Counted from the first letter of the stretch, positions 30,476-39,896 are shown. The stretch: 51,384 bases of DNA from Novosphingobium aerophilum (GCF_014230305.1 NZ_JACLAU010000025.1:1-51384), one strand, 5' to 3'. The notes: generated from the sequence alone by a model not told the origin. Made by a program: numbers and translations.

Positions 30476-31690
30476 TCAGCGTCCGGCCCGATCGGTAACG
30501 CGCTCTTCCGCGGCGCTGAAGGCGCTGCGCGTCCCCCGGTCGGCCGGATCGACCGCCGTGGTGAAGAAGGCCAGCCCCCGCCCGGTGGCCGGATCGAACC
30601 ACAGTCCCGAGCGCAGCCCATAGGCATCCCCCGCATGGCCCCAGCGGACCCGGCCATCGGCGAACACGCCATCGCGGCATACCCCCTTGCCCTTACCCTC
30701 GCCCTCCCCAAGCCGCTGCAGGGCCAGCCCATAGGCACAGAAGAAGCCCGATGGGGTGCCGTCCTCGTCCAGTCCGTTGGTGCCGTCGAACCGCCATTGC
30801 GCTGCGGTCAGGGCGGCGAAGCTGCGCGCGGAGAGGAATCCGCGCCCGCCGCGCGCCAGCATCCGGCCGATCCGCGCCAGATCGACCATGGCGATCCGCA
30901 GCCCGCCCTGGGGCGAAAACAACGCGCCGTTGTCCCCCGGGCGATAGGTCGACAGGTCGCAGGCGGCCCCGTCTGCCAGGGTAACCGGGCAGGGCATGAC
31001 GCCGTGCAGGTCGTCGCGGGCCACCTCGCCGGTCGAACGGTAGAGCACCACCGCCCGCTTCAGCGCCGCCGGGCTGCAGCCCGACCAGTTGAAACAGGCA
31101 TCGATGCGCAGCGGGGCCAGCACAAGCCGGGCCATCAGCCGGTCGAAGCGCTCGCCGGTGACGCGCTCCATCACCGAGGCAACCACCGGGAAGTTGAGGT
31201 TGGTGTACCGGAACCACCCGCTGCCCGGGGCATGGCTGCGGTCCCACGCCCGCGGATCGCCCAGCCGCGAGCGCAGGGTCTCACCCAGCGGAATCAGGTA
31301 GTCGGCGTCGTCGGTCAGGCTGGACTGGTGCGACAGCAGCAGCCGCAGGGTGATCGGTCGGTCCGGAAAGGCCGGATTGCGTATTGGCCAGCCCAGGTAG
31401 TCGGACACGTCGCGATCCAGCTCGAGCCGGCCCTGGTCGACCAGCCGCATCACGCCCAGCGTGGTCACCAGCTTGGACACCGAGGCGATCCGCACCGGGT
31501 CCTGCGCGGTCACGGGCCGTCCCTGCGCCCGATCGGCCAGACCTTCGGCGAACAGCGGGCGGATGCGGTCGCGGTCGAACGCCACCGCCACGGTCGCGGG
31601 ACCGACCCGTGCCTCCTGGGCATGGCCAGCCGGTGGCGCCAGGGCCGGGCCGGCCAGACACAGCAGGGCGAAGAGCATGGAGCGAAGCAT
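30476..31690 (-). CDS. Exported serine hydrolase, beta-lactamase/PBP class C family
   Basis: Encodes 404 residues. MLRSMLFALLCLAGPALAPP with AGHAQ is a signal peptide, so it acts in the periplasm. The class-C-type fold (PF00144) shows all three motifs: S70-V-S-K73 (RIASVSKLVTTLG), the Tyr motif Y-T-N in WFRYTNLNFPVVAS, and WGHAGDAYG in place of K-T-G. Four or more Cys (DACFNWSGCSP, CPVTL, ACDLS) suggest disulfides. Members are beta-lactamases, D-aminopeptidases or esterases; the specific substrate is not evident, and antibiotic resistance should not be assumed. ATG 31690 (GGGGA upstream) is preferred over ATG 31702. It lies downstream of the 2OG-oxygenase gene on the same strand (68 bases). 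Confidence 0.9.
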   Translation of the reverse strand: MLRSMLFALLCLAGPALAPPAGHAQEARVGPATVAVAFDRDRIRPLFAEGLADRAQGRPVTAQDPVRIASVSKLVTTLGVMRLVDQGRLELDRDVSDYLGWPIRNPAFPDRPITLRLLLSHQSSLTDDADYLIPLGETLRSRLGDPRAWDRSHAPGSGWFRYTNLNFPVVASVMERVTGERFDRLMARLVLAPLRIDACFNWSGCSPAALKRAVVLYRSTGEVARDDLHGVMPCPVTLADGAACDLSTYRPGDNGALFSPQGGLRIAMVDLARIGRMLARGGRGFLSARSFAALTAAQWRFDGTNGLDEDGTPSGFFCAYGLALQRLGEGEGKGKGVCRDGVFADGRVRWGHAGDAYGLRSGLWFDPATGRGLAFFTTAVDPADRGTRSAFSAAEERVTDRAGR

Positions 31691-31758
31691 GGTCCCCACC
31701 ATAGCCCGCGCGGCAGGAAGGTCGAGGCCCCGCAACAGCGCGGGATTGCTCCGCCGGA

Positions 31759-33141
31759 TCAGCCCGGCACCACGTCGAAGGCCAGGTTGAGCCGCTCCCC
31801 GGCGGCAAAGGGCACGGTCCCGTGCCACAGGGTCGAGGGAAACAGCACCACATGGCCGACCTGCGGCGCGATCGTCGCATAGGGCGCAAGCTCCACGCCC
31901 AGCTCGACCGGCGGGGCGCCGCACTGGAAGTGACCGGCCGGGGCGGCGCCCATCGCCGCAGGATCGGGCAGGCTGACGTAGAACGCGCTGCTGATCCAGC
32001 CGCGCGGGTGCGAATGGGCCACGTTGAACCCGCCCGCGGCGAGCCGCACCGACCAGCTTCCGCCAATCAGGAGACTGTCGCGCGGACGGGCGAGCAGAGG
32101 GTGGGTCGGGTCGAGCGGCGGCAGGCTCGCGACATAATCGCGCACCGCCGCCAGCAAAGCCTCGCGGGCGCGCTGGAGCAGGGGCTCGTGGCGGAGCAGC
32201 ACCGAACGATCGGTCTGCGTCCCGCCGCGGACCGACTGTTCGGCATAAGGCAGTTGGAAGGCGTGCAGGCCGCGCAACAGGTCTGCCAGCCCGGCCAGCT
32301 CGACTGCTGTCAGTCCCACCTCCGCATCCCGCACGAAGGGCGGCGCCCCGTCGAGCCAGCCGGCCCGTTCGTCGCCGAGCAGGCGCCAGCAGGTCGACAC
32401 ATAGGGCCAGGCCTGTCCCGCCAGGGGCGAACACGGATCGGCCTGGGCCAGCGGCAGCGCGATCGCCAGTGCGCGCTCGGGCTGGCCGCGGCGCAAGGCA
32501 TGGCGGATCGCCGCGATCCGCACGAACGGCTGCGGCCAGTCGGCGGTGAGCGACAACAGCCGTTCGGCTTCGGCCTCATCGCCGCGTTCGGTGGCGAGGA
32601 ACAGGCGCGCCTCGACCAGCGGGCGGCTCGGACCCAGCGCCGCCTCCGCCCGGTCGAGCACCGCCTCGGCCCGGGGCCAGTCGCGCAACTGGGCAACCGC
32701 GGCGAACCAGCCGAGCCACAGCGCCGGATGGCCCGGCTCGGCGGTGATCGCCCGGGCATAGGACGCATCGAACCCCGCGGTGTTGCCCGCCACCCATTCG
32801 AGCGCGGCGAGAACGCGGTGCCCCTCGGCCCAGCCCGGCTTCTCGGCCAGGGCCGCAGCCAGGAGATCGCGCGCGCGCTCGGGCCGGCCTTCGCTCGCCT
32901 CGGCCAGGGCGCGGTTGCGCAGCGCGTCGAGGTTGTCCGGCCACAAGCGGCAGACCTCGGCGAACAGGGCCGCCGCCGGGTGGCCCAGCTCATAGCGCGA
33001 CTGGGCGTGGAGAAAGGCGATCAGCGGGTCGGCCGGGGCCAGCGTCCGGGCCCGAGCGATCGCCTGGTCGGCCTCGACCATGCGCTGGGCGCCGCGCAGC
33101 ACGCGCGCCTGATCGCGCCAGCGAAGCGCCTCGGCGCTCAT
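31759..33141 (-). CDS. TPR protein with C-terminal 2OG-Fe(II) oxygenase domain
   Basis: Encodes 460 residues. The first ~240 are Ala/Leu-rich helical hairpins with TPR-like spacing (for example AIARARTLAPADPLIAFLH, ALRNRALAEASEGRPERARD). The C-terminal ~200 residues are a putative 2-oxoglutarate/Fe(II) oxygenase (2OG-FeII_Oxy_5 type): H-x-H in GGFNVAHSHPRGWIS, FYVSLPDP, and the distal H and R in LWHGTVPFAAGERLNLAFD. ATG 33141 lies 10 bases after the halogenase stop, so translation is coupled. This oxygenase-halogenase-TonB receptor trio recurs in alphaproteobacterial receptor loci. Substrate unknown; hydroxylation of a protein or a nutrient-derived compound is possible. Confidence 0.85.
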   Translation of the reverse strand: MSAEALRWRDQARVLRGAQRMVEADQAIARARTLAPADPLIAFLHAQSRYELGHPAAALFAEVCRLWPDNLDALRNRALAEASEGRPERARDLLAAALAEKPGWAEGHRVLAALEWVAGNTAGFDASYARAITAEPGHPALWLGWFAAVAQLRDWPRAEAVLDRAEAALGPSRPLVEARLFLATERGDEAEAERLLSLTADWPQPFVRIAAIRHALRRGQPERALAIALPLAQADPCSPLAGQAWPYVSTCWRLLGDERAGWLDGAPPFVRDAEVGLTAVELAGLADLLRGLHAFQLPYAEQSVRGGTQTDRSVLLRHEPLLQRAREALLAAVRDYVASLPPLDPTHPLLARPRDSLLIGGSWSVRLAAGGFNVAHSHPRGWISSAFYVSLPDPAAMGAAPAGHFQCGAPPVELGVELAPYATIAPQVGHVVLFPSTLWHGTVPFAAGERLNLAFDVVPG

Positions 33142-33151
33142 CCCCGCCGGA

Positions 33152-34669
33152 TCATGCCGCGGCGGCGCAATGCCGGGCCAGCACGTCGGCGTGGCGCGGC
33201 AGCCGGCTGGCCTCGCCCGCCATGGCCTGGCGCAGCTTGGCCAGCCAGTCGCGCGCGTCCACCCCGCGGTAATCGAGCAGCGGATCGTGCCCGTCCGGAA
33301 TGTTGTTCTGGCCGATATGCACCGCCAGCCACGAGGGCGGCGCGAACAGGTCAAGCTCGCGCGCGGTCAGCCGGCCATAGCGGCGGAAGTGATCGATCTT
33401 GAGCTGCAGCGTATCGGGCACGGCCATCGCACTGACATGGCGCCACAGCTCGGAGTCCTGCCGCTGGGTCAGCTTGTAATGCAGGATGATGAAATCGCGG
33501 ATCCGCTCCATCTCGCCATGGGCCACGCGGTTGAACTCGTCACGGGTGGCGGGATCGAAATCCTTGTCCGGGAACAGCGCGAGGATCTTCGAGATATTGG
33601 CCTGGATCAGGTGGATCGAGGTCGACTCCAGCGGCTCGAGGAAGCCCGAGGCCAGGCCGACCGCAATGACGTTGCGGTTCCAGTGCAGCTTGCGCCGCCC
33701 AGCGGTGAAGCGCAGCGCGCGCGGATCGGCCAGGGCCTTGCCGTCGAGCCGGCTCGCCAGAAGTTCGCCGGCGCGGGTCTCGTCGAGGAAGCTGCTGCAG
33801 AACACATAGCCATTGCCGACCCGGTGCTGCAGCGGGATGCGCCATTGCCAGCCCGCCTCGCGCGCGGTCGAGCGGGTGTAGGGGGTGGGGTTGCGATCGC
33901 CCTCCGGGTGATCACAGGGCATGGCCACGGCCCGGTCGCAGGGCAGCCAGTGCGACCAGTCGTCATAGCCGGTCTGCAGCGCCTGCTCGATCAGCAGGCC
34001 GCGAAAGCCCGAGCAATCGATGAACAGTTCGGCCCCGAGCACCCGCCCGTCCTGCAGGGTGACGCTCTCGACGAAGCCGGTCTCGCCATTCAGCGCGACA
34101 TCGCCGATCTTGCCTTCGATCCGGGTCACCCCGCGGGTCTCGGCATAGCTGCGCAGGAACTGCGCATAGAGCCCGGCATCGAAATGGTAGGCATAGTCAA
34201 AGGTGGACATCACGCTGCGCGGATCGCCCGACGGATGCGCGAACTTGCCCGCCTTGGCGATGTGCCAGGCCATGGCATAGTCATCGAGCGGGGTGGCATC
34301 CCCTTCGCTGCGCGCCTTCAGCCAGTACTGGTGCAGCGGCACCAGATCGAAATCACGGCCGAACGGGCCGAAGGGATGGAAGTAGCGGCTGTCCTCACGG
34401 CCCCAGCCGACAAATTCGATCCCCAGCTTGAAGCTGCCCTTGGTGCGGGCCATGAACTCGCGTTCGTCGATCCCGAGCGTCTGGTTGAACAGGCGGATCG
34501 GCGGGATCGTCGCCTCGCCCACCCCGACCGTGCCGATCTCCTCGCTTTCGACCAGAGTGATCCGGCAATCCTGCTTCAGCGCGTGCGCCAGCATGGCCGC
34601 GGTCATCCACCCGGCCGAGCCACCGCCGACGATCAGCACTTCGCGAATCCTGCGATCCATTCCGCTCAC
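33152..34669 (-). CDS. Tryptophan halogenase-like flavoprotein
   Basis: Encodes 505 residues of the flavin-dependent tryptophan-halogenase family. The FAD motif is GGGSAGW at residues 15-21. GVGEATIPPIRLFN follows, and Lys81 in KGSFKLGIEF lies where the catalytic Lys is expected. W274-Q-W276-R-I278-P279 is the W-x-W-x-I-P motif typical of halogenases, and PCDRAVAMP and FLEPLESTSIHLIQANISKI are also conserved. The GTG at 34669 is chosen because GAGGAG lies seven bases before it; ATG 34660 is an alternative. It follows the TonB receptor with a hairpin between. Homologues in TonB loci often have no known halide substrate, so actual halogenation is inference. Confidence 0.9.
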   Translation of the reverse strand: MSGMDRRIREVLIVGGGSAGWMTAAMLAHALKQDCRITLVESEEIGTVGVGEATIPPIRLFNQTLGIDEREFMARTKGSFKLGIEFVGWGREDSRYFHPFGPFGRDFDLVPLHQYWLKARSEGDATPLDDYAMAWHIAKAGKFAHPSGDPRSVMSTFDYAYHFDAGLYAQFLRSYAETRGVTRIEGKIGDVALNGETGFVESVTLQDGRVLGAELFIDCSGFRGLLIEQALQTGYDDWSHWLPCDRAVAMPCDHPEGDRNPTPYTRSTAREAGWQWRIPLQHRVGNGYVFCSSFLDETRAGELLASRLDGKALADPRALRFTAGRRKLHWNRNVIAVGLASGFLEPLESTSIHLIQANISKILALFPDKDFDPATRDEFNRVAHGEMERIRDFIILHYKLTQRQDSELWRHVSAMAVPDTLQLKIDHFRRYGRLTARELDLFAPPSWLAVHIGQNNIPDGHDPLLDYRGVDARDWLAKLRQAMAGEASRLPRHADVLARHCAAAA

Positions 34670-34706
34670 GGTGCGCTCCTCTCCTCTCCCGTCCCACAAA
34701 CAGGAA

Positions 34707-34738
34707 AGGCGGGCCGGACGCAATGTCCTGACCCGCCT
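34707..34738 (-). terminator. Hairpin between receptor and halogenase genes (attenuator-like)
   Basis: On the minus strand AGGCGGG (34738-34732) pairs with CCCGCCT-type bases (34713-34707), and inner GGAC/GTCC (34728-34725 with 34719-34716) extends it. TTTCCTGTTTG follows. It sits between the TonB receptor stop (34774) and the halogenase start (34669), so it could reduce read-through and give more receptor than enzyme. Confidence 0.6.
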
Positions 34739-34773
34739 CCCCTTGGTTCACGTGCCCCGCAGGGGGCGCTCGA

Positions 34774-37284
34774 TCAGAACTTGTAGCGGATCGAGGCGGT
34801 CATCGTGCGACCCAGCATGGCCGAGTTGTCGAAGATCGCCTGGTTGGCGGTCAGGCCACCCCGTCCACGGGCCTGGATGCTGCCGTTGTTGGCGCGATAG
34901 CCCAGCTTGTTGAACAGGTTGTTGACGTTGAAGCCGACTTCCAGGTTCTCGGCCGGGCGGACCTTGACGTAGCCGTTGGCGAAGATCGCGCTCGGTGCGG
35001 TCAGGTCGCCGATCGAGAAGCGCGACTGGCCCGAGGCGCTGATGCCGATCTCGGCGATCCCGGCGTCGTAGGACGGCGAGACCAGGAAGGTCCACTTCGG
35101 CATGGCCACCGGGACCTTGCCGGTCTTGGTGTCCTTGCTGTCGGTGTAGACCACGTAGCCGTTCATCGCGAAACCGCCCGCGGCGACGTTGCCCGACAGT
35201 TCGACGCCGCTCGAGTGGTAGACCGTGTCGGTGAAGGGGTTCTGGTTACGGCTCACCGCGGTGAAGTCGTAGTTCGATTCCTTGACCTGGGCGCGGTAGA
35301 ACGTCGCTTCCACGCGGTAACGGGCCCCGCCGGCATTGCCCTGGTGCTTCACGCCCACTTCCTGCTGGGTCACGGTGTTGACCGAGAGATGATCGCCACC
35401 CGCGGTCAACTGGCCGGCCGCGGTGAAGCTGTTGCCGCCGTAAAGCATGCGGTCCGCGGCGAAGCGGCCGCCGCGCGAGGCGCGGACGAACACGTTGGTG
35501 GTGTCGGTCAACTTGTACAGCGCACCGAGCGACCAGGACGAGTAGCTCTTGGTGTAGTCGAGCCGATCGGCCACGACCGACGAGGTGTTGAAGGTCGGCA
35601 CCGAGGCGCTGCCCAGACCATCGGTGATGGTCATGTTGGCACCCTGGACCACGCCGTAGGACACGCCCTCGGCCTTGAGCATGTCGCGCCGGAACGACGC
35701 CGACAGGTTCAGGCGATCGAGATCGGCTTCGCCTTCGAGGTAGAGCGCGTTGTTGGTGTAGGCCAGGTCATACGATCGCCCACCGCAGCAGCCGCCCCAC
35801 TGGTTGTTGTAACCGGTCACGCCGTTGGCGGTGAGCTGCGCACCCGCCGCGGTGTAGAGGTTGAGCGGCACCGGGTTGCCGTTGCTGTTCAGCGTCTGGG
35901 TGACGTTGTTGATCCGCCAGTCCATCACGATGTTCTGGCGCATGTGGAACCAGCCGCCGCGGACATTGAGCGTGCCGCCACCGAGGTCGAACTTGCCCTT
36001 CAGGGTCAGGTCGTTGGCCAGGCTGCCGACGTCCTTCATCGTGGTGTAGGCTTGGGCGCTGTTCGACAGGAAAGCCCCGGTGTAGTTCTGCCCGGCGAGC
36101 GGACCCGCGGCATAGCGCACCGCGCCGATCACCCGCGTGTCGTTCGAGCCGTTCACGCTGCCGATCGTCTGGCCGATCAGGCCTCCCGGGCCTGACGTCG
36201 CCACTTCGCCGGTCCACTGGTTGGCGAAAACGCCGCTCATGTCGGTCCAGCGCACCTTCTCGTCGAGCGTGAAGGTGGGCGAGAATTCATAGTGGAACTC
36301 ACCACCGATCGAGGTTGCGACCGGGTGGATGCCCTCCATCCGCACGTTCTGGACAGTGCCGTTGGCGTTCAGGATGTTGAAGGTCTGGTTGTAGATGCCG
36401 GTCGACGCATAGCGGCGGGCATCGACCCCCGGGAGCGGCGAGAAGCCGGTGATCTCGTTACCCGAGATCGTCGCCAGAGCCGGCATCGAGGTGAAGGTCG
36501 GCTGGCGATCGTCCAGGCGCTTGAAGTTCAGCCGGATGTAGCCCTTGCCGTCGGGCAGGTCCTTGGTGATGTTGCCCTTGATCTGGTAGCCCTGCGAAGC
36601 GGTGTAGGGCAGACGCGTGGGGCCATTGCCGTTCACCACATAGCCGCCGAAGTGGTAGCGGACGGTGTCCGAGGCGCGGCCGCCATAATCGAAATCGAGC
36701 CGGAACTCGCGGTAGTTCAGCGCGGTCGACAGCGCCACGGCGCCGCCTTCCTCGGTGCCGGTCTTCGACACGTAGTTGATGACCGCGCCCGGCGCCTGGC
36801 TGGCGAAGGTCGAGGCGCTGCCGCCACGGACGGCCTCGACGCGATCGACGTTGTTGTCGAAGCGGACCCAGTAGTCGTTGTTGCCGAACTGCATGTCACC
36901 GAACAGTACGACGGGCAGGCCGTCTTCCTGCAGCGCAACGTACTGCGAACCGCCGGTGCTCACCGGAATACCGCGGACGCCGATGTTGGCGTTACCGCCC
37001 GGACCGGCCGTGTCCTGGACGTTGAGGCCGGGGATCGAGCGCAGCACTTCGGCCTGCGAACGCGGCGTGAAGTTGGCGATGGCATCCTGGCTGATCTGCG
37101 AAACCGAGATCGAGCTGTTCTGCGCGGTCCGGCCCGAGCTGGACGCGGTCACGACAATGGCTTCGGTCTCCGGGGCCTCGTTGTCGGCCGGCTTGTCCTG
37201 AGCCATGGCCGGCACGGCCAGCGACATGGCGACCACCGCCAGTGCTCCCGCCGAGACACAGTTCATCAGATTGCGCTTGGTCAT
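34774..37284 (-). CDS. TonB-dependent receptor, probable carbohydrate uptake
   Basis: Encodes 836 residues. The signal peptide MTKRNLMNCVSAGALAVVAM ends at A-M-A before Q, so the protein goes to the outer membrane. The plug domain follows at about 42-150: EAIVVTASSSGRTAQNSSIS then SQAEVLRSIPGLNVQDTAGP, NIGVRGIPVS, and VEAVRGGSASTFASQAPGAV. The rest is the 22-strand barrel, ending in the aromatic strand TASIRYKF. A contiguous Cys pair (GGCCGG near residue 505) is unusual in a barrel loop. AGGGAGAGGG lies before the ATG. Two LacI-like operators lie 74-115 bases upstream. The halogenase-like and oxygenase genes follow it. The glycan substrate is inferred from neighbours as raffinose or sucrose-type sugars. 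Confidence 0.95.
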   Translation of the reverse strand: MTKRNLMNCVSAGALAVVAMSLAVPAMAQDKPADNEAPETEAIVVTASSSGRTAQNSSISVSQISQDAIANFTPRSQAEVLRSIPGLNVQDTAGPGGNANIGVRGIPVSTGGSQYVALQEDGLPVVLFGDMQFGNNDYWVRFDNNVDRVEAVRGGSASTFASQAPGAVINYVSKTGTEEGGAVALSTALNYREFRLDFDYGGRASDTVRYHFGGYVVNGNGPTRLPYTASQGYQIKGNITKDLPDGKGYIRLNFKRLDDRQPTFTSMPALATISGNEITGFSPLPGVDARRYASTGIYNQTFNILNANGTVQNVRMEGIHPVATSIGGEFHYEFSPTFTLDEKVRWTDMSGVFANQWTGEVATSGPGGLIGQTIGSVNGSNDTRVIGAVRYAAGPLAGQNYTGAFLSNSAQAYTTMKDVGSLANDLTLKGKFDLGGGTLNVRGGWFHMRQNIVMDWRINNVTQTLNSNGNPVPLNLYTAAGAQLTANGVTGYNNQWGGCCGGRSYDLAYTNNALYLEGEADLDRLNLSASFRRDMLKAEGVSYGVVQGANMTITDGLGSASVPTFNTSSVVADRLDYTKSYSSWSLGALYKLTDTTNVFVRASRGGRFAADRMLYGGNSFTAAGQLTAGGDHLSVNTVTQQEVGVKHQGNAGGARYRVEATFYRAQVKESNYDFTAVSRNQNPFTDTVYHSSGVELSGNVAAGGFAMNGYVVYTDSKDTKTGKVPVAMPKWTFLVSPSYDAGIAEIGISASGQSRFSIGDLTAPSAIFANGYVKVRPAENLEVGFNVNNLFNKLGYRANNGSIQARGRGGLTANQAIFDNSAMLGRTMTASIRYKF

Positions 37285-37357
37285 ACCCTCTCCCTAGCAA
37301 ATCGAGTCGCTTGCGCTTGCAAGTCTCAGCCTTGCATTTGCACGTTGCGATTCGTCG

Positions 37358-37387
37358 TTGCAATCGATTTTATGCAAACGATTGTCG
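37358..37387. promoter_or_regulatory. Tandem LacI-like operators upstream of the TonB receptor
   Basis: TTGCAATCGATTT (37358-37370) and TGCAAACGATTGT (37373-37385) lie next to each other with centres 14 bases apart. Both share TGCAAWCGATT, a central-CG pseudo-palindrome typical of LacI-family sites. They are 74-103 bases upstream of the receptor ATG. The same elements occur at 39884 and 45933. Confidence 0.75.
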
Positions 37388-37484
37388 TTTCGTCGTGTTT
37401 CCTGCACGCTGTGGCAATCCGGCTACACCAGGCCCGGCGGGACGACGCGGGCGGCGCGTCGGGAGCCTGGGAAATGACGTGCCC

Positions 37485-39791
37485 TTACAACTGTTTGACC
37501 GCTTCGAAAACCAGTCCCACGCCCACATAGTCGCCCCGCAGCCTGAGGTTGAGGCCCTGATTCATCCACCAGGCGCCGCTCGCCCGCGCGGGAATGCCTT
37601 CGGGCAGGGCCCCGCCGCCGAGGACCCGCACGGCGTAGGTCCGCGCGGGATCGAGCCCGGCCAGGCGCAGCGGCGCCCACTGGTCCTTCCATTGCGATCC
37701 GCGCTGCATCGCGAACAGCACCGCCTGCCCCCGATCCGGCGCAACATAGACCGTGGCGGTCTGGTCCGCGCCCGACACCGGGCGGACCAGGCGATAGAGA
37801 TCGCCGCGCTGCACGGTGGCCCGGATGCCCTTGTAGGCGGCGATCCAGCGCCCGGCCGTGGCGGCTTCGGCGTCGTTCCACTTGGTCAGGTCGGCCCCGA
37901 TCCCCAGCCCGCCCTGCATCGCCGAGAGGAACCGGAAATCAAGCGAGGTGGTACGACCATTGGCCCAGTTGGGCGCATCGGTGACCCAGGCCATCATCAC
38001 CGCGGGGGCATAGGCCATGGTGAATCCGTCCTGGATGCCGAGGCGATCGAACGGGTCGGTGTTGTCCGAGGTCCAGGCCTGGTCGGTCAGGGCCATGATC
38101 CCGGTATCGATCCGCCCGCCCCCGCCCGAGCAGGTCTCGATCTCCACGCCGGGATGGCGGCGGCGCAATTCGGCCAGGATGTGGTAGAGGTTGCGCACGT
38201 AATCGACGTAGACGCGCTGCTGGTCGGCCCCGGCCTCGGGCCAGCCGGGCTCGGTCCAGTTGCGGTTGTAGTCCCACTTGATGAACTGGATGTCGTTTTC
38301 GCGCAGCAGCTTGTCGAGCACGCCGAGCAGGTGGTCGCGCACGTCGGTCCGGGCGAGGTTGAGCACCAACTGATTGCGTCCTTCGGTGCGCGGGCGCCCG
38401 GGAAAGTTGAGCACCCAGTCCGGATGGGCCCGGTAAAGCGCGCTGTCGCGGTTGACCATCTCGGGTTCGAACCACAGGCCGAAGCTCATCCCCAGGGCAT
38501 GGACCTTGTCGATCAGCGGCTTCAGGCCCTGCGGGAACTTGCGCGGATTGACCGTCCAGTCGCCCAGGCCAGCCTTGTCGTCGTGGCGCTCGCCGAACCA
38601 GCCGTCATCCACCACGAACCGCTCGACCCCGAGCCGGGCGGCGCGCTCGGCGAGCTTGATCTGGCCCTCGGCGGTGACGTCGAAGGCCGTGGCCTCCCAC
38701 GAGTTGTACAGCACCGGGCGGAGCGGGGCCCGCTCACCCCCGGGAATAATCCGCGCCATCTGGAAACGGTGGAACGCGCGTGAGGCACCGCCGAAGCCGC
38801 CGGGGCTGTATCCGGCGTAGAACGGCGGCGTGTCGAGCGCTTCCCCCGGCTTGAGCGACCAGGCGAAATCGTAGCTGTTGAAACCCGCCGCCACCCGCAC
38901 CCGGCCGATGTTGTCGGCCTGGGCCGAGAGGCGGAACGAGCCCGACCAGCCGAGGGCGCCGAACCACACCGGCCCGGCCTCCTCGGTGGTCTGCCCCTGC
39001 CGGCTGATCGCCAGCCAGGGCTGGTTGCCGTGGCCGACCGACCCGCGCCGGCTTTCCAGCACGGTCAGCGCCGGCGACAGCGGCACCGTGTGCTGGCTCC
39101 ATTCGGCGGCATGGCGGCCGGACAGGAAATGCAGCCGGTAATCGCTCGCGCCCGGCAGGGTCAGCGTGGCGGAAGCGAGCGCCTCGACCCGCACCGGCTG
39201 GCGTCCATCGTTGCGCACCGTGGCGGATCGGGTGACCACCCCCGTGGACTCGTCGATGGCATAGCGCAGGGTCACCGACAGCGGGCGGGCGATGTCCGCC
39301 AGCTCGATGGCGAGCACCGCCCCTTCGATCCGATGCGCGCGATACTTGAGCACGAGATCACGATTGCCATCGGCGAACGTCACCTTGATCCCCGGATCGG
39401 TCACCAGCCCTTCGCCCTGGCCCGGGAATTCCTGCGCCGTCTGCATGCCGGCGGGATCGAAACCCGACAGCTCCGTGCTGACGCGCGCCTGCAGCGGCGC
39501 CTGCGCGTCAATCTCCGGCCCCCAATAGAGCGGCTGGAGGTAGCCCTTGTCATCCACGCCGAAGGCATAAGTGACGTGACCGCCATCCAGCCGGAAAACC
39601 TTGCCACCCGGATCGACCGCCACGCCGGCCAGGGCCGGAGTCGCCCATCCGAACGCGAGCAGGCCGACTGAGGGCAAGCCCATCGCGAACAGACCGATCG
39701 CGAGCGGGGCCGCCGCCAGGATCCGGCCTGCTCGCCCCGGCGCTCCGGCCGGTCGCCCAGACATCGCCCCTGTCGCGGCACCTCCACCCAT
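37485..39791 (-). CDS. Alpha-galactosidase, glycoside hydrolase family 36
   Basis: Encodes 768 residues. A hydrophobic N-terminal segment (GRILAAAPLAIGLFAMGL to ATPALAG) looks like a signal peptide, so the enzyme is probably periplasmic or exported. The GH36 N-terminal beta-sandwich is followed by the TIM barrel. The nucleophile is Asp507 in IKWDYNRNW and the acid/base is Asp576 in WTSDNTDPFDRLG. ETCSGGGGRIDTGIMAL between them is conserved. It removes terminal alpha-1,6-galactose from raffinose-family sugars or melibiose. ATG 39791 has AAGGA nine bases before it; ATG 39764 is possible. It ends 200 bases before the receptor start on the same strand and has a LacI-like operator upstream at 39884. 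Confidence 0.94.
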   Translation of the reverse strand: MGGGAATGAMSGRPAGAPGRAGRILAAAPLAIGLFAMGLPSVGLLAFGWATPALAGVAVDPGGKVFRLDGGHVTYAFGVDDKGYLQPLYWGPEIDAQAPLQARVSTELSGFDPAGMQTAQEFPGQGEGLVTDPGIKVTFADGNRDLVLKYRAHRIEGAVLAIELADIARPLSVTLRYAIDESTGVVTRSATVRNDGRQPVRVEALASATLTLPGASDYRLHFLSGRHAAEWSQHTVPLSPALTVLESRRGSVGHGNQPWLAISRQGQTTEEAGPVWFGALGWSGSFRLSAQADNIGRVRVAAGFNSYDFAWSLKPGEALDTPPFYAGYSPGGFGGASRAFHRFQMARIIPGGERAPLRPVLYNSWEATAFDVTAEGQIKLAERAARLGVERFVVDDGWFGERHDDKAGLGDWTVNPRKFPQGLKPLIDKVHALGMSFGLWFEPEMVNRDSALYRAHPDWVLNFPGRPRTEGRNQLVLNLARTDVRDHLLGVLDKLLRENDIQFIKWDYNRNWTEPGWPEAGADQQRVYVDYVRNLYHILAELRRRHPGVEIETCSGGGGRIDTGIMALTDQAWTSDNTDPFDRLGIQDGFTMAYAPAVMMAWVTDAPNWANGRTTSLDFRFLSAMQGGLGIGADLTKWNDAEAATAGRWIAAYKGIRATVQRGDLYRLVRPVSGADQTATVYVAPDRGQAVLFAMQRGSQWKDQWAPLRLAGLDPARTYAVRVLGGGALPEGIPARASGAWWMNQGLNLRLRGDYVGVGLVFEAVKQL

Positions 39792-39883
39792 GATCGCGTT
39801 CCTTTCCCTTGTCCCGCCCGCTTGCGCGGTGCTTTCGGCCCGCGACTTTCGGCATGGGGCAGGCTGGCATGCGGGGTCGGTGA

Positions 39884-39896
39884 TTGCAATCGATTT
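39884..39896. promoter_or_regulatory. LacI-like operator between alpha-galactosidase and antiporter
   Basis: TTGCAATCGATTT is identical to 37358-37370. It lies about 93-105 bases before the alpha-galactosidase ATG and 105-117 bases before the antiporter ATG, so it could control both divergent units. Confidence 0.75.

Noticed and set aside
30476..31690. Antibiotic-resistance beta-lactamase
   Set aside because: The fold and SxxK/YxN motifs fit the broad class-C-related serine hydrolases, which are mostly not lactamases; no specific AmpC features or AmpR gene are seen.
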